Source: Hyaloraphidium curvatum
Lineage: Eukaryota > Monoblepharomycota > Hyaloraphidiomycetes > Hyaloraphidiales > Hyaloraphidiaceae
Reading direction: 5' to 3'
Length of the DNA: 64,000 bases
Assembly: GCA_025558095.1 (NCBI GenBank)
Contig: JAIVFI010000005.1
Span: forward strand, 186,001-250,000
Every line of letters begins with the position of its first letter. Positions within the stretch are counted from its first letter, which is position 1. A program made the translations under genes and the position numbers. Under the pieces are notes generated by a model that searched no databases, was not told where the DNA came from, and saw only the letters and a program-made list of their open reading frames with translations. Positions 39,740-50,172 of the stretch are shown here, piece after piece.

Positions 39740-41317
39740 TCAATAGGGGCACACGTTCTCGACGCTGACCCTGGCCCCGAGCCCCCTGAGCACGCTCCAC
39801 AGCGCCACAAGCACGGTGACGCTCGTTACCAGAACAACTCTCACGCTGCTGAAGGTGACGGAGAAACCCGGAAAGGTGGCCTCGAGGTCCGGCGCCGCGG
39901 CGAGGCGTTCCAGGGTTTCGATGTGAGATGCCGGACGGGAGTGGATCGCGGCCTGTCGAGGGGTAAGCGGGAGCGAAGATGAAAGTACGAGGGCGCGAAG
40001 ACGGTTTGCGGCCAGGATATACAAAGAGGAGACGGTACGGATGCCCCCGTTCGCGAACGCATTTTCGAGGAGGTCCTTGACAATAAGCGTTCCACTCACT
40101 ACTGCCGAGCCCAAAATCCAGACAGGGATGCAGCCGGTGGCAGCCAGACAAATGACTCCGCTGAGAAACAGCTCCACGGCCAAGTTCACGACCAAGGACC
40201 GGCGGCCTCCGGCGCCCACCACTGTCCGCGTGCGCCAGACGGCAGCGAGCGCCTCGTGGAGTACTTGGTACTCTTCATCGCCGGAAGGTGGATCGGGGCC
40301 GTTGTCGCGCAACGCGGCAGCGCAGCGAGTCACGAAGCTATCCAAAGTCAGCGATGCCGCGCGGTTCTGCAAACGCTTCTCCAATCCGATCAAAAGGAAA
40401 TTCGGCTGAAAGAACCATGCGTTCAAGAAGTTGCAGCCGTAGACAATGCACAAGGCGGCGATGTTGACGGTGCCCAGCAGCCCAGCCCACCATACGGGCC
40501 AAAACTCCGCGGCCATCGTAACGAAGAGCGACCAGGAGCATAAAACCGACCAAACGAATACGCTTGAAGCCGTGCAAAACAAAAGGTAGACGACACGGAT
40601 CGCGCCGTCAACTCTGGGAAACCAGCCTGCACATTCCTCTCGATCGCAGGGGCAAAGTGCGTCGCCCGCTACGTGCTCAACCAAAGGGGAGCGTGTCGTG
40701 CCACTCATCGGTGAGCGCCCCCTAATCTGCAGCCACCGGACCAGTTGGGCACCGATGTGGGTGTCGAGAGGGTTGGATGATGGCTTCTCGGCTTCCACAT
40801 CCTCGTCTCTGACTCTGTTTGAAGAGCCCTCGCCTTTCGTTCGCCAAACTATGTGACGAAAGAAGCCGAACCCAAGTATCGTTATGTCCCACACGAGAAT
40901 GTGGACGGCAAAGGCGACGGTTGCCGATGCCATTGCCGCGGCGCTGTAGCGGCCCGTGGGCGGCAAGAAGTAAAAGACCAGGCCCCACAGCGGGACGCGG
41001 AGCAAGTCGTTTGGCAGACGATTGAACGTCGTGATGGTTGCGGAGATCTTCGAGAGCTGCAACGTGAAGACAGCGTGCAGAACCCGGAAAGGACGCAGCG
41101 CATCGAGCAACGCGTCGAGCGTCAAGGGGTCAGCTCTCCTCAGCTCTTCCGCACGATCGCTGTGCTTGGTGTCACGGTCGTAGGGGAAAGGGGACGCGGC
41201 GTACAGGATTGGAGCCGGAAAGACGACGAGCCACTCGCGATCCGAGAGTCGGAAAGGGGGCTCGACGACGATGCTCTCGCTCGCAGCGTGGACGCGCTCG
41301 TCCATTTCCAGATCCAT
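39740..41317 (-). CDS. Polytopic membrane protein of unknown function
   Basis: Single exon of 525 residues from the ATG at 41317; the open frame extends further upstream without an ATG. There are about seven to eight hydrophobic segments, including LWGLVFYFLPP, MASATVAFAVHILVWDITILGF, VVYLLFCTASSVFVWSVLC, WWAGLLGTVNIAALCIVYG, FLSGVICLAATGCIPVWILG and VVLVTSVTVLVALWSVL. Between spans 3 and 4 lies a soluble loop with Cys residues (ALCPCDREECAGW), and a helical linker (YQVLHEALAAVWRTR) precedes the last spans. I recognise no transporter signature. No introns and no close neighbour suggest nothing about its job. Confidence 0.65.
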   Translation of the reverse strand: MDLEMDERVHAASESIVVEPPFRLSDREWLVVFPAPILYAASPFPYDRDTKHSDRAEELRRADPLTLDALLDALRPFRVLHAVFTLQLSKISATITTFNRLPNDLLRVPLWGLVFYFLPPTGRYSAAAMASATVAFAVHILVWDITILGFGFFRHIVWRTKGEGSSNRVRDEDVEAEKPSSNPLDTHIGAQLVRWLQIRGRSPMSGTTRSPLVEHVAGDALCPCDREECAGWFPRVDGAIRVVYLLFCTASSVFVWSVLCSWSLFVTMAAEFWPVWWAGLLGTVNIAALCIVYGCNFLNAWFFQPNFLLIGLEKRLQNRAASLTLDSFVTRCAAALRDNGPDPPSGDEEYQVLHEALAAVWRTRTVVGAGGRRSLVVNLAVELFLSGVICLAATGCIPVWILGSAVVSGTLIVKDLLENAFANGGIRTVSSLYILAANRLRALVLSSSLPLTPRQAAIHSRPASHIETLERLAAAPDLEATFPGFSVTFSSVRVVLVTSVTVLVALWSVLRGLGARVSVENVCPY

Positions 41318-41790
41318 TCCCGGCCCGAATTCACGGTTTGACGCTGCACACGGGTAGGGCAGGCTCCTGGAAGCGGGAGACAAACTGCGTGTTCAGCAAC
41401 CCCGAGCCCGAGATCCCAACCGTGGCCTCGGCCATTTCCCCCAAATCGATCGGAAATCATGCCGTACAACACTCTCCTTCTGCGGCAACCCAGATGAAGT
41501 ACTTCGCCCTTCCTGGCGATTGATCGATGCAGCTACCCGAGTGAAGAAGTGGATTATCGCGCGGGTCCGATCGGCGAGGCGCCTATGACCACTATACATG
41601 AAAGGGTCGATATTTCATGATCGTGAACCACTGGACATGAATATTCAGATGATCGAATCCATGCCCCTCGTGCTGCGTGTGCGGCGTGCGGAATCGGAAT
41701 CTCGGGATCTCCCGCCGCAACCCCGCGTCCCTGTGTGAGTCACGCAGCCACCAGACTCTCTTCCACTGCGAGCACGACAACGCAAGCAAC
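41318..41790. other. Divergent intergenic region
   Basis: About 470 bases between two unknown genes. It is less GC-rich near 41600-41660 (ATGAATATTCAGATG). No exon, RNA or repeat was recognised. Confidence 0.45.
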
Positions 41791-42867
41791 ATGTCAGACA
41801 CGACGGTCGGCAACCCCCGTGCGCTCGTCTTCCCCTTCCACCTTCGGACGGAGCCCATCGAAAGGCTCCTCGTTGCTTCGTTTAATGGCGACCCCGAGTT
41901 CGAGATGTTGGAGCCGCAGGTGTTCGACGATGCCGAGCTCGGCCGGGGCCTACGTGTGCTCGCGTACCGAAAGGACGGAAAGGTCGACGTCTACACCCAG
42001 CCTGGGCTGCGGTTCGACGCGGAAGGGTTCGACGTCGGGGCGGGGCTCGGCCAGCACGCGGAGGTGCCCATGGATCCGGCGCGCTTCGAAATCAGCGATG
42101 AAGGTGTGGACGTGGACATTGCCTTCACCGACGTCAAGGGGCGCCGGGTCGAGCTGTGCATCCGCGAGGCTCCCGGGGAGAACCTGCGTTTCCCCTTCCT
42201 GGCTCCCGTGGGAGCGGACGTGGCGGACCCCAAGAAGCTCTTTCTCGTAGACATGCAAGAGTTCGACTTTGTGCGGTCCGCTGGGACGATCTTTCGTGCA
42301 AGGGTGGGCGACTGCGAGCTCGTGCCCGCGTCATTTCCCATTCCGCGCAACTGGAATTGGGTTTACTTTGTGCGGTACGCATCCAAGCTTCTCATAGGCC
42401 AGGTGTGCCCGCCCGAGACGCGGCCGGTCGTCGGCCTGTGGGAGCCGACGTCGAAGGAGATCGAGGCCGGACCGATGCGCCTCGCCATAGATGCGCATGG
42501 GTCAGTCGAGCACGCGCGCGTGGCGACGCCCTCTGGGGATCTTCGGTTGTCGTTCAGCCCTGCGTTTCCGAATCTGGCAGGCTTAGACTTGGCGCCCGGC
42601 GGGAGCTTAGAAGGCTCATGGGACTACATCAGCGCGGGTTCGGTCTTGACGGGCGGCCGCTATGCGGTGCGGTGCGATGGCAAGGCGGCCTTGGTCACGC
42701 TAGACGTCACGCAGCCTTGGAGTCCAGTGGGGCTGCCCTTCGCTTTCCGTCTGTTCACCTTCGCGGTGAGCTCGTTCCGCATGTGGCCGACCACCTATCG
42801 CTGGGAGGCCAAAGTTGATCTGGAAAGCCTCGCACTGGACGGGCGATGGCAGCGCAAAGGCCGTTGA
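41791..42867 (+). CDS. Uncharacterised soluble protein, beta-rich
   Basis: Single exon of 358 residues starting MSDTTVGNPRALVFPFHLR. Composition is ordinary and balanced (Asp/Glu and Val/Leu alternating), there is no signal peptide or membrane span, and many segments alternate like beta strands (RVLAYRKDGKVDVYTQPG, RRVELCIREAPGENLRFPFL, SFRMWPTTYRWEAKVDLE). The GSLEGSWDYISAGSVLTGG block and the paired W-containing ends suggest a lipocalin-like or two-lobed beta fold, but this is only an impression. I recognise no family. It ends 4 bases before the stop of the convergent gene at 42872. Confidence 0.6.
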   Translation: MSDTTVGNPRALVFPFHLRTEPIERLLVASFNGDPEFEMLEPQVFDDAELGRGLRVLAYRKDGKVDVYTQPGLRFDAEGFDVGAGLGQHAEVPMDPARFEISDEGVDVDIAFTDVKGRRVELCIREAPGENLRFPFLAPVGADVADPKKLFLVDMQEFDFVRSAGTIFRARVGDCELVPASFPIPRNWNWVYFVRYASKLLIGQVCPPETRPVVGLWEPTSKEIEAGPMRLAIDAHGSVEHARVATPSGDLRLSFSPAFPNLAGLDLAPGGSLEGSWDYISAGSVLTGGRYAVRCDGKAALVTLDVTQPWSPVGLPFAFRLFTFAVSSFRMWPTTYRWEAKVDLESLALDGRWQRKGR

Positions 42868-42871
42868 AGCC

Positions 42872-43525
42872 TCATTCAAATTGTCTGGCGGCCATGTGCA
42901 GCAACATCCGCGAATACACGCTGTGTCCGATCATGACGAGCCGCGGGATCTCCCAGATGGACCGCGACGAGCAAATGCCGCTGCCGAACCAAAGATCCGT
43001 CTCCGCCCCCCTGGTCGTGACGGCGAGCCATGTGTAACCCCCCACTTTGGCCTCGGGCTCCCCGGTCGACCACAGAAAGAGGACCTCTCCAGTCGTTCCG
43101 CCTGCCGGGAAGTACGAATCCAGGCTTTTCGAGAGCACGCGGAATCCGGGAATGTGGACGTCCCCTGGATGATACGTTCCAACTTCTGCCACCTTCACAG
43201 CCCGATCCCTGTCCGGAACGATGAACGGCAGGACTAGTCGCTCGGGAAAGAATCCCCAGGAGGAAAAGAATCTTTCTGCGTAGAGATCGATCGATTTGCG
43301 GGGGCTCCGTCCGGAAACGGCCAACGAGGCCGGAGTAGCAATGGTGACGACAAAAGCATCCTTGAACACGTGTGGAAGGTGCGTCAACGACGCCGAGTCT
43401 GCTGTGTCGAGGAGGGAGCCGACCGGGGGCCGTGGGAGCGCAGACACGCGAGCGGAGGCTCGCCACAGCAGTCCGAAGCCGAGTGCAACAGTTCCAAAAG
43501 CTGCTGCTGTAAGTTTCAAGGCCAT
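42872..43525 (-). CDS. Uncharacterised protein with N-terminal membrane anchor
   Basis: Single exon of 217 residues, ATG at 43525. Residues 3-19 (LKLTAAAFGTVALGFGLLW) form a membrane anchor or signal peptide. The rest is a compact domain with SLTHLPHVFKDAFVVTIATP, YAERFFSSWGFFPERLVLPF, VKVAEVGTYHPGDVH, GEVLFLWSTGEPEAKVGGYTWL and WEIPRLVMIGHSVYSRML. The pattern is of a small alpha+beta domain; I recognise no family. It is 139 bases from the divergent EHD gene and convergent (4 bases) with the unknown gene ending at 42867. Confidence 0.6.
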   Translation of the reverse strand: MALKLTAAAFGTVALGFGLLWRASARVSALPRPPVGSLLDTADSASLTHLPHVFKDAFVVTIATPASLAVSGRSPRKSIDLYAERFFSSWGFFPERLVLPFIVPDRDRAVKVAEVGTYHPGDVHIPGFRVLSKSLDSYFPAGGTTGEVLFLWSTGEPEAKVGGYTWLAVTTRGAETDLWFGSGICSSRSIWEIPRLVMIGHSVYSRMLLHMAARQFE

Positions 43526-43664
43526 TTGACGTGAAAGCGGGAGCGCTTCTTTCGCACGGAGCTGCCCTTTCAGTGGAGCCGCGCGCGCGCGTCCGACTCT
43601 CCGTCCGAACTTCAGGGCGCAAACATCGCGCCCTTCGGACATTGATTCGCGTCTCCGGGCCACG

Positions 43665-45155
43665 ATGGCCACCGTCAATGTCCATGCACTGCTGGACCAG
43701 CTGAAGGTCCTGTACAAGACCAAAGCCAAGGTTCGCCGCGATGTTTCGGCGTCTCCCGGAGCTCGTGTTGACGCCCCTTCCGCCTCGCGCTCGAATCGCT
43801 TTCCCGATGTTCCTCGCGTCTAGCCTTTGGAGGAGCTCTACCAGTTCCAGAACTTCCACAGCCCACCGCTCACGGACGCGGATCTTTCCGCGAAGCCCAT
43901 GGTCCTCCTACTGGGCCAGTACTCGACCGGCAAATCGACCTTCATCGAGTACCTGCTCGGACGACAATACCCCGGCTGCACCATTGGACCCGAGCCCACT
44001 ACGGACCGCTTCGTGGCCGTCATGGGCTCCAACCAGGACCGTGTGATTCCCGGAAATGCGGCCGCGGTGTCCGCGGAGCTTCCTTTCACGGCCTTGGCAC
44101 GATTCGGGACGGCGTTCCTCAACCGTTTCCAAGTGTCGCAGATGGCATGCCAGGCTCTGGACGAGTACATCCTCAGCAAGTGTCTTTGGACGTCCCAAGG
44201 CCACAATCTGTCTCACCTCGCTTCCCTCCAGTCGACACCCCCGGGATCCTGTCTGGTGCCAAACAGACTATCGACCGCAACTACGATTTCACCGGAGTGG
44301 TTTCGTGGTTCGCCGAACGGGCGGACCTTATCCTTCTCTTGTTCGACGCCCACAAGCTGGACATCTCGGACGAGTTCAAGGCCTGCATTCAAGCCATCAA
44401 GGTGTGAAAGCGGAGTCGTGGGCAAGCAGCGCTTCTCTAACCCTGCTACGTTGTCAAAGAGTCACGACGAAAAAATCCGCGTCGTGCTCAACAAGGCTGA
44501 CCAAGTCAACCAGCAGCAGCTCCTCAGGGTCTACGGAGCGCTGATGTACTCGCTCGGCAGGGTGGTGCGCAGTCCCGAGGTGCCGAGAGTCTACTGCGGC
44601 TCCTTCTGGAACCAGCCGTTCCGGTACAAGGAGCTCGAATCGCTTTTCCAGGCGGAGATGGCCGTGGGTTCGATTGTGGTTACGGTTGTGTCCTGGCAGC
44701 AGCTCACACGTAGTCCTCCAGGACCTTGTCAACATGCTGAAGGAGCTGCCGAGGAACGCCGCCATCCGAAAAGTCAACGAAATCGTCAAGAGGGTGCGGA
44801 CGGCCCGCGTCCACGGGCTCATTATCGGCCACCTGCGTTCAAAGATGCCGGCCATGTTCGGAAAGAAGGACAAGCAGGCGGAGCTTTACGCAAACCTGCC
44901 GCGGGAGTTTGCGCAGGTGCAGCAGCAGTACCAGCTCGCACCGGGCGATTTCCCCGATGCCCAGCGGTTCTTGGAGAGGATCAAGCTCTTTGACCTGGAC
45001 AAGATGGCGAAACCGGACAAGAAGGTGTACGCTGCCGTGGACGAGCTGCTCGCCGTAGACCTCCCGAAATTGATGACGTGGGTTGGAAACGTCCTTCGCT
45101 CGCAAGCAGCTGACCTTTTCTCAACAGCGGGGTGCCTCAGGCCACCCTGAGGTAG
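43665..45155 (+). CDS. EHD-type membrane-remodelling ATPase lacking the EH domain
   Basis: Six exons: 43665-43730, 43824-44181, 44232-44401, 44460-44667, 44714-45077 and 45128-45155 (397 residues; frame closes exactly). PLEELYQFQNFHSPPLTDAD leads into the dynamin-like P-loop GQYSTGKST, then DTPGILSG (formed across intron 2), FDAHKLDIS, NKADQ, and the helical EHD domain (LKELPRNAAIRKVNEIVKR, GDFPDAQRF). This matches EHD/RME-1 ATPases, which tubulate membranes in endocytic recycling. The C-terminal EH domain that binds NPF motifs is absent; the protein ends soon after the helical domain (GVPQATLR). The last splice (GTGGGT at 45078) is inferred from a branch site and strong pyrimidine tract. Confidence 0.9.
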
Positions 45156-45271
45156 GAACGGCAAAGAACAAGACTCTCGTAGACATGGAGATCTGCCAGT
45201 GATTGTTGAATAGTATCTAACTTCTAATGGCATTGTGTGTCCATCCACGATCGATCACCAGTCCCGTTCCC

Positions 45272-48200
45272 TCACTTGGAAGCGAACTCCGAAACCACCT
45301 TGTCCCGAAGGGCATCCAGTATCTTCTTGGCATCCCCAAACACCATGCGCGTGTTGTCCTTCTGCGGATTCGGGCGGGACACTCAGTGACGCTTGCATAG
45401 ATTCCGCGAAACAACCCACGTAGAACAACGGGTTCGGCACCTCGGCGTAGCCCGACCCGAGACTGCGCTTGACGACTATGCAAGTCTTAGCCTCCCACGG
45501 GTGGAGCACGGGCATGCCGGCGATCGGCGAGTTGGGTTCGAGAGCAATCGGGTTCACGGTATCTGCAGCCGTCGGTTGTAAGCTCAACGTTGCGCTCATT
45601 CTTGACATGAAGCGTACCATTGGCGCCCACGACGAGGGCAACGTCAGTCTTGTCAAAGTCGTGGTTGATTTCCTCCATCTGGCGGCGCGGAATGAGCTGC
45701 GCTCGACGACGATTTGCAATCGCAACCCACCTCGAGCACAATGTCGTAAGGCACTCCAGCCTCAGCCAGCCTGAAGGAAAGATGGTGATGTTCAGCGGCG
45801 GATCTGGTGCCAGTGAACCAAAAGCTCTCACAGGACATTGAGCTGACCGGGCATGCGCCCGGCGACCGGGTGAATGCCGAAGCGGACCTCCACGCCATTC
45901 TCCTTGAGAGTCTTCACCATCTCGGCAACCCCGTACTGCGCGTTGGCGACTGCGAGTCCGTAGCCTGCCCAGCGGATGGTAAGAATCGAACGCGCCTTAC
46001 TGGCAACGAAGCACCGAACCAGGCACGATGATGACGCTCTTTGCGTGGGCCAGGGCCGAAGCCGCGTCGTCGACCTTCCATTCCGTGTGCGTGCCCATGT
46101 CCACCTTGGCCTGTGCCTGCGTCACGGTCGCGTAGCCTCCAAAGACGACGTTGAGGACCGAGCGGTTCATGGCCTGCACCATGATCCACGTCAGGACGGC
46201 GCCCGAGACGCCGATCAGCGAGCCGACGGTGGCCAGGAGGTCGTTCTGGAGCATGAACCCCTCCGCGACGAGCGCCCAGCCCGAGTACGAGTTCAGGATC
46301 GTCAGCATCACTGGAAGAGGAGAAAGCGTGCGGTCAGCATCAACCAGGCAAAAGAAAACAGAGTTCACCCACCGGGCATATCACCACCGCCGACAGAGGC
46401 CGTCAGGTGCCATCCCTGCACAAAGCTGAGCACCACGTTCAGGCACAAGCACGCCAGCCCGACAGAGGGCGACGAAGTGGTCATGAACAGCGCTCCGGCG
46501 GCAAGGTTGGTCCCGATCATGGCGAGGTTGATGAGGTTCTTGCCCGGCAGGTCGAGCGCCGTGGACTTCATCAGCCCCTGCAGCTTCCCGAACGCCACGA
46601 GCGAGCCGGTGAAGGTGATCCCGCCGATAAGGGTGCCCGCGTACGCCGTCGACAGATGCAGCAGGTCCCCGCCCGGATGGGCCATGTAGGCGCCGACCGA
46701 GGTGAGCACCGCGGCCAGGCCGACGAACGAGTGCAGCGCCGCCACCATCTGCGGCAGCTCCGTTGGCGACACCCTCCGTCCCATGTACAGCCCCGCAGCG
46801 GAGCCGGCCGCGGCCAGCCCGGCGAACTGCGCCAGCACCGGCCCTTCAAAGCCCATGCCCGTCACCGCCGAGGCGATCCCGATGCCGACGCCCATCATGC
46901 CGAGGGAGCTCCCCGAGCGCGCCGTCTTCTGCGAGGACAGGCCCTGCAGCGAGGCGATGCACAGCACGGAGCTGGCGAGGTAGCCGGCCTGCACGATGCC
47001 CGGGGCACCGCCCGCGGCGGCGTTGGCGAACAGCGCGGCGAAGGCCACCGTCGGCACGGCCCAGAGGTAGCCGTAGTCGGGCGGGTCCTGCGGCCGGCGG
47101 AACATGGCCAGCATGCGCATGGTGACCACGAAGCCGCCGGCGACGTTGATCATGGCCAGGAACACGGAGGAGGCGGCGAGCACCTGGGCCGCGGTCGTCG
47201 GGAGGTAGCCACCGCCGAGGAGCACGATGCCGCCGACGGCGACGAGGCCCGAAATGGCGTTCGTTGCCGACATGAGGGGCGAATGCAGGGCTGGCACCAC
47301 GCCCCAGACGAGCCGGTATCCGACCAGTGAGGCGAGGGCAAATATGGTGAGCGAGTTCATGGCCTCGGGCGCCGACGCCCCGCCCGCGGCGGCCAGCAGC
47401 GACAGGCCGGCAGTGGCGGCGACCACCTCCCTGGCCTTTGCCTGGAGCGGCGTGACCGGTTTGGGCTCGGGCGCCTTGGCCGCCTCGGCAGCCTTGGCGG
47501 CAGGCGCTGCGGCCGGGGCCGGGGGCGCCGCCGGGCGCGGCGGGGGCCAGGTGACCTCGCCCTCGAGGGTGACGAGCGCGCCGCGGGTGACCTCGTCCTG
47601 CATGTCCACGCGGAGGTAGGGCTCCTTGGGGGACCCGATCGACAGGAGGAAGTTGACGATGTTGTTGGAGTAGAGCGTGCTCGACTGCGTCGGCAGCCGC
47701 GAGGCGTAGTCCGTGAACCCGAACACCTTGACCCCGCGGTAGTCGACCCTCTGCCCCGGTACGGTGGCCTCGCAGTTGCCGCCCTGCTCGGCGGCGAGGT
47801 CCACGATGATGGAGCCGTGCTTCATGGCCTTGACGTGCTCCTTGGTCAGCAGCACCGGCGCGCGCTGGCCGGGGATGGCCGCCGTGGTGACGACGATGTC
47901 GACGTCGGCGCACTGCTTCATGAGGAGCTCGGACTGGGCCTTGAGGTATCTGGGTGGAGTTGCCGATTCGGCGGCCGGCAATCAGCCCCCGCCTTCCCGC
48001 GCAGCCGGCGCCACCCACCCTTCACTCATCACCCTCGCGTAACCCCCCGTGCCCGTCCCGTCCTCCTGGTACGGCACCGTGAGGTACTCGCCCCCGAGGC
48101 TCTCCACCTGCTCCTTGGTCGCCGGCCGCGTGTCGAGCGCGCGGACGATGGCGCCCAGCCGGCGGCCGGTGGCAATGGCCGACAGGCCGGCGACGCCGGC

Positions 48201-49140
48201 GCCGATGACGAGCATCTTGGCGGGGGGGACTTTGCCGGCGGCGGTGACCTGGCCGGTGAAGTAGCGGCCGAAGTTGTCGGCGGCGATCAGGACCTGCCGG
48301 CGGGGCGCAAAGAGTGAGGGCGGGTCGATCGGGGTCGCAATGGCCGCTCCGTACCGCCTTGTACCCGACGACGTTGGCCATGCTCGACAGCGCGTCAAAC
48401 GTCTGCGCCCTGGATATGCGCGGCACGCAGTCCATGGCCAAAGCCGTCACCCTCCGCGCCGCGAGCTGTTTCACGAGGTCGGGGTTCAGTCCCGGGAAGA
48501 GGAACGAGATGAGGACGGAGGATTCCTTGAGCAGTGCGGTCTCGTAGTACTCGGCGATGCCCTGGGAGGTGAGGGGGTTGGGGCTGGGGGGGCGGACCTT
48601 GAGGATCACGTCCGAGGTGCCGTCTAATATAATGGGGGTTGAGAAGAACCAGATGGGGAATTAGCGAGAGAAAGCAGCGAGTTTTTAGGTGAGTTTCGGG
48701 GTTTGCCGGGCGATTAGCCGGGGAATTTGGCGAGGAGATCAGCAGGCGGGACAAAGGGAGGCGGCGATCGGCCACGCACAGAGGTCCGCCGCGTTCTCGA
48801 CGATCGACGCGCCGGCATCGGCGTACTCCGAGTCGGTGAACTCGCTCGCCGCCCCGGCCCCGCGCTCGATCTGCACCGCAGCGAAGCCCGCCTTCTTGAG
48901 GCGCGCGACGTTCTGCGGGGTCATGGCCACGCGCCGCTCGCCGGCAAAGACCTCCTTGGGCACGCCGACGGTGATGTCCTTCCACGGCACGCCGGCGAGC
49001 AGCGGCGACGCGTGCGCCTTGGGCGGCGCGGCCGGGGCGTCGGGAGCCGCGCGGGCGACGGCCTCGCGGGCGGGGGGCGCGGCGCGGAAGGCGCGCGGGC
49101 CGGCCAGGGTCGGCGGGAGGACGAGGCGCGCGCGGGCCAT
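45272..49140 (-). CDS. Mitochondrial proton-translocating NAD(P) transhydrogenase
   Basis: Ten exons on the minus strand: 48780-49140, 48355-48623, 48019-48293, 46373-47949, 46020-46310, 45832-45964, 45731-45770, 45618-45678, 45420-45562 and 45272-45361 (1,079 residues, frame closes exactly). An Arg/Ala-rich start ([10 protein letters not shown]) fits a mitochondrial presequence. Domain order is dI ([30 protein letters not shown]), an Ala/Pro linker, the membrane domain dII (more than ten spans) and dIII with [13 protein letters not shown], [22 protein letters not shown] and GANDTVN NADP-binding motifs. This is the single-chain animal/protist order. It couples proton flow to hydride transfer from NADH to NADP+, supplying mitochondrial NADPH. 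Its 3' end is 116 bases from the convergent EHD gene. Confidence 0.95.
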
Positions 49141-50172
49141 GGCGGCGCCGGGCGCTGCCAGCGGCGGCAGCCGGGCCAGCCGGGGAGTCCTCGCCGGCAT
49201 CGGCGCGGCGCGGGAGACACGCGGAAAGGGGGGAAGCGCCGCCGGATCTCCTCGGCCAAGGAAAAAGGCGGCCTTTTGCGCGGGTTGCCGGCTCGAGAGG
49301 GCGCCCGCGTCGCCGGGTCGCGGGATTCGGCCGGCCCGATCGGCAATGATACTCGGCGCCGCTGCCGGCCCGCCGGCCCGGGCTATGCGCAAAATGGGCA
49401 CGCTTTGCCGCCACCAACCGCACCGAATCACCTTCCGCGAACCATCGGGCTGGACCGCCATCATCTTCATTGTTTCGGGCACGCGGTGGATGTCCGGCTT
49501 GCGCTTTCCAACGAGGTGCTGGCGGGCAAGACGGGCTTGACAGCCGGCCGGGACTGATCCAAAGAATGCCTGGCCGGAATGCTGACCTAGCCACCTCTGC
49601 TGCGTCTTACTATGTGCTAAAGGCACGAATCTCGGATTCCGGAAGCGATCTGCGTAACTCCGCAGTCGGGTCAGGCAGGGAGATACGGCCGACGGCCGTG
49701 TGCCCCGATGCCCGATCGCTGTCGGGCCATGCCCCGCCCGGATGTTACTAGGAAGTAAACCAATGCAGATCTGGATCCTGGATGCGCTCTGTGCCTGATG
49801 TGGGCAGAAGCGGCAGGCTCGGGTCGACAGGGTCGCGTTTGTTTTCGGCCTGCCCGGTCGGGTGACCTCCGACCTGATTCCGTCCGCCTCCCCTTCTCGC
49901 TCCGCTGCGTTTTCGGGGCCGTTGCACACGGCAGTGGAGTTAACGCGAGCGGCTCCGCGCATTGCGGGGCCATTCGGGGTGGATTCCGCCGGTGCTCGGG
50001 CCTTTCGCGATATGGGCCTCTAGAGGCGCCCGCTCACCCGAGCAGGCGCGAGCACAGCCGGCGGGCAGCGGACCGCCGGAAAGTGACAGGCGCGGGGCGG
50101 CATTGCGGCTCGGCGGCCCGCGGAGGCACTTAGACCGTCCGGAGGCGTTCCCGACGGGCCGACGGCGGCACC
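49141..50172. other. Long divergent intergenic region (shared promoter area)
   Basis: About 1,030 bases between the transhydrogenase gene (-) and the SFP1-like gene (+). Open frames on both strands here are extensions of the neighbouring frames without start codons or family support. No tRNA, repeat or short exon was recognised. Confidence 0.45.
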
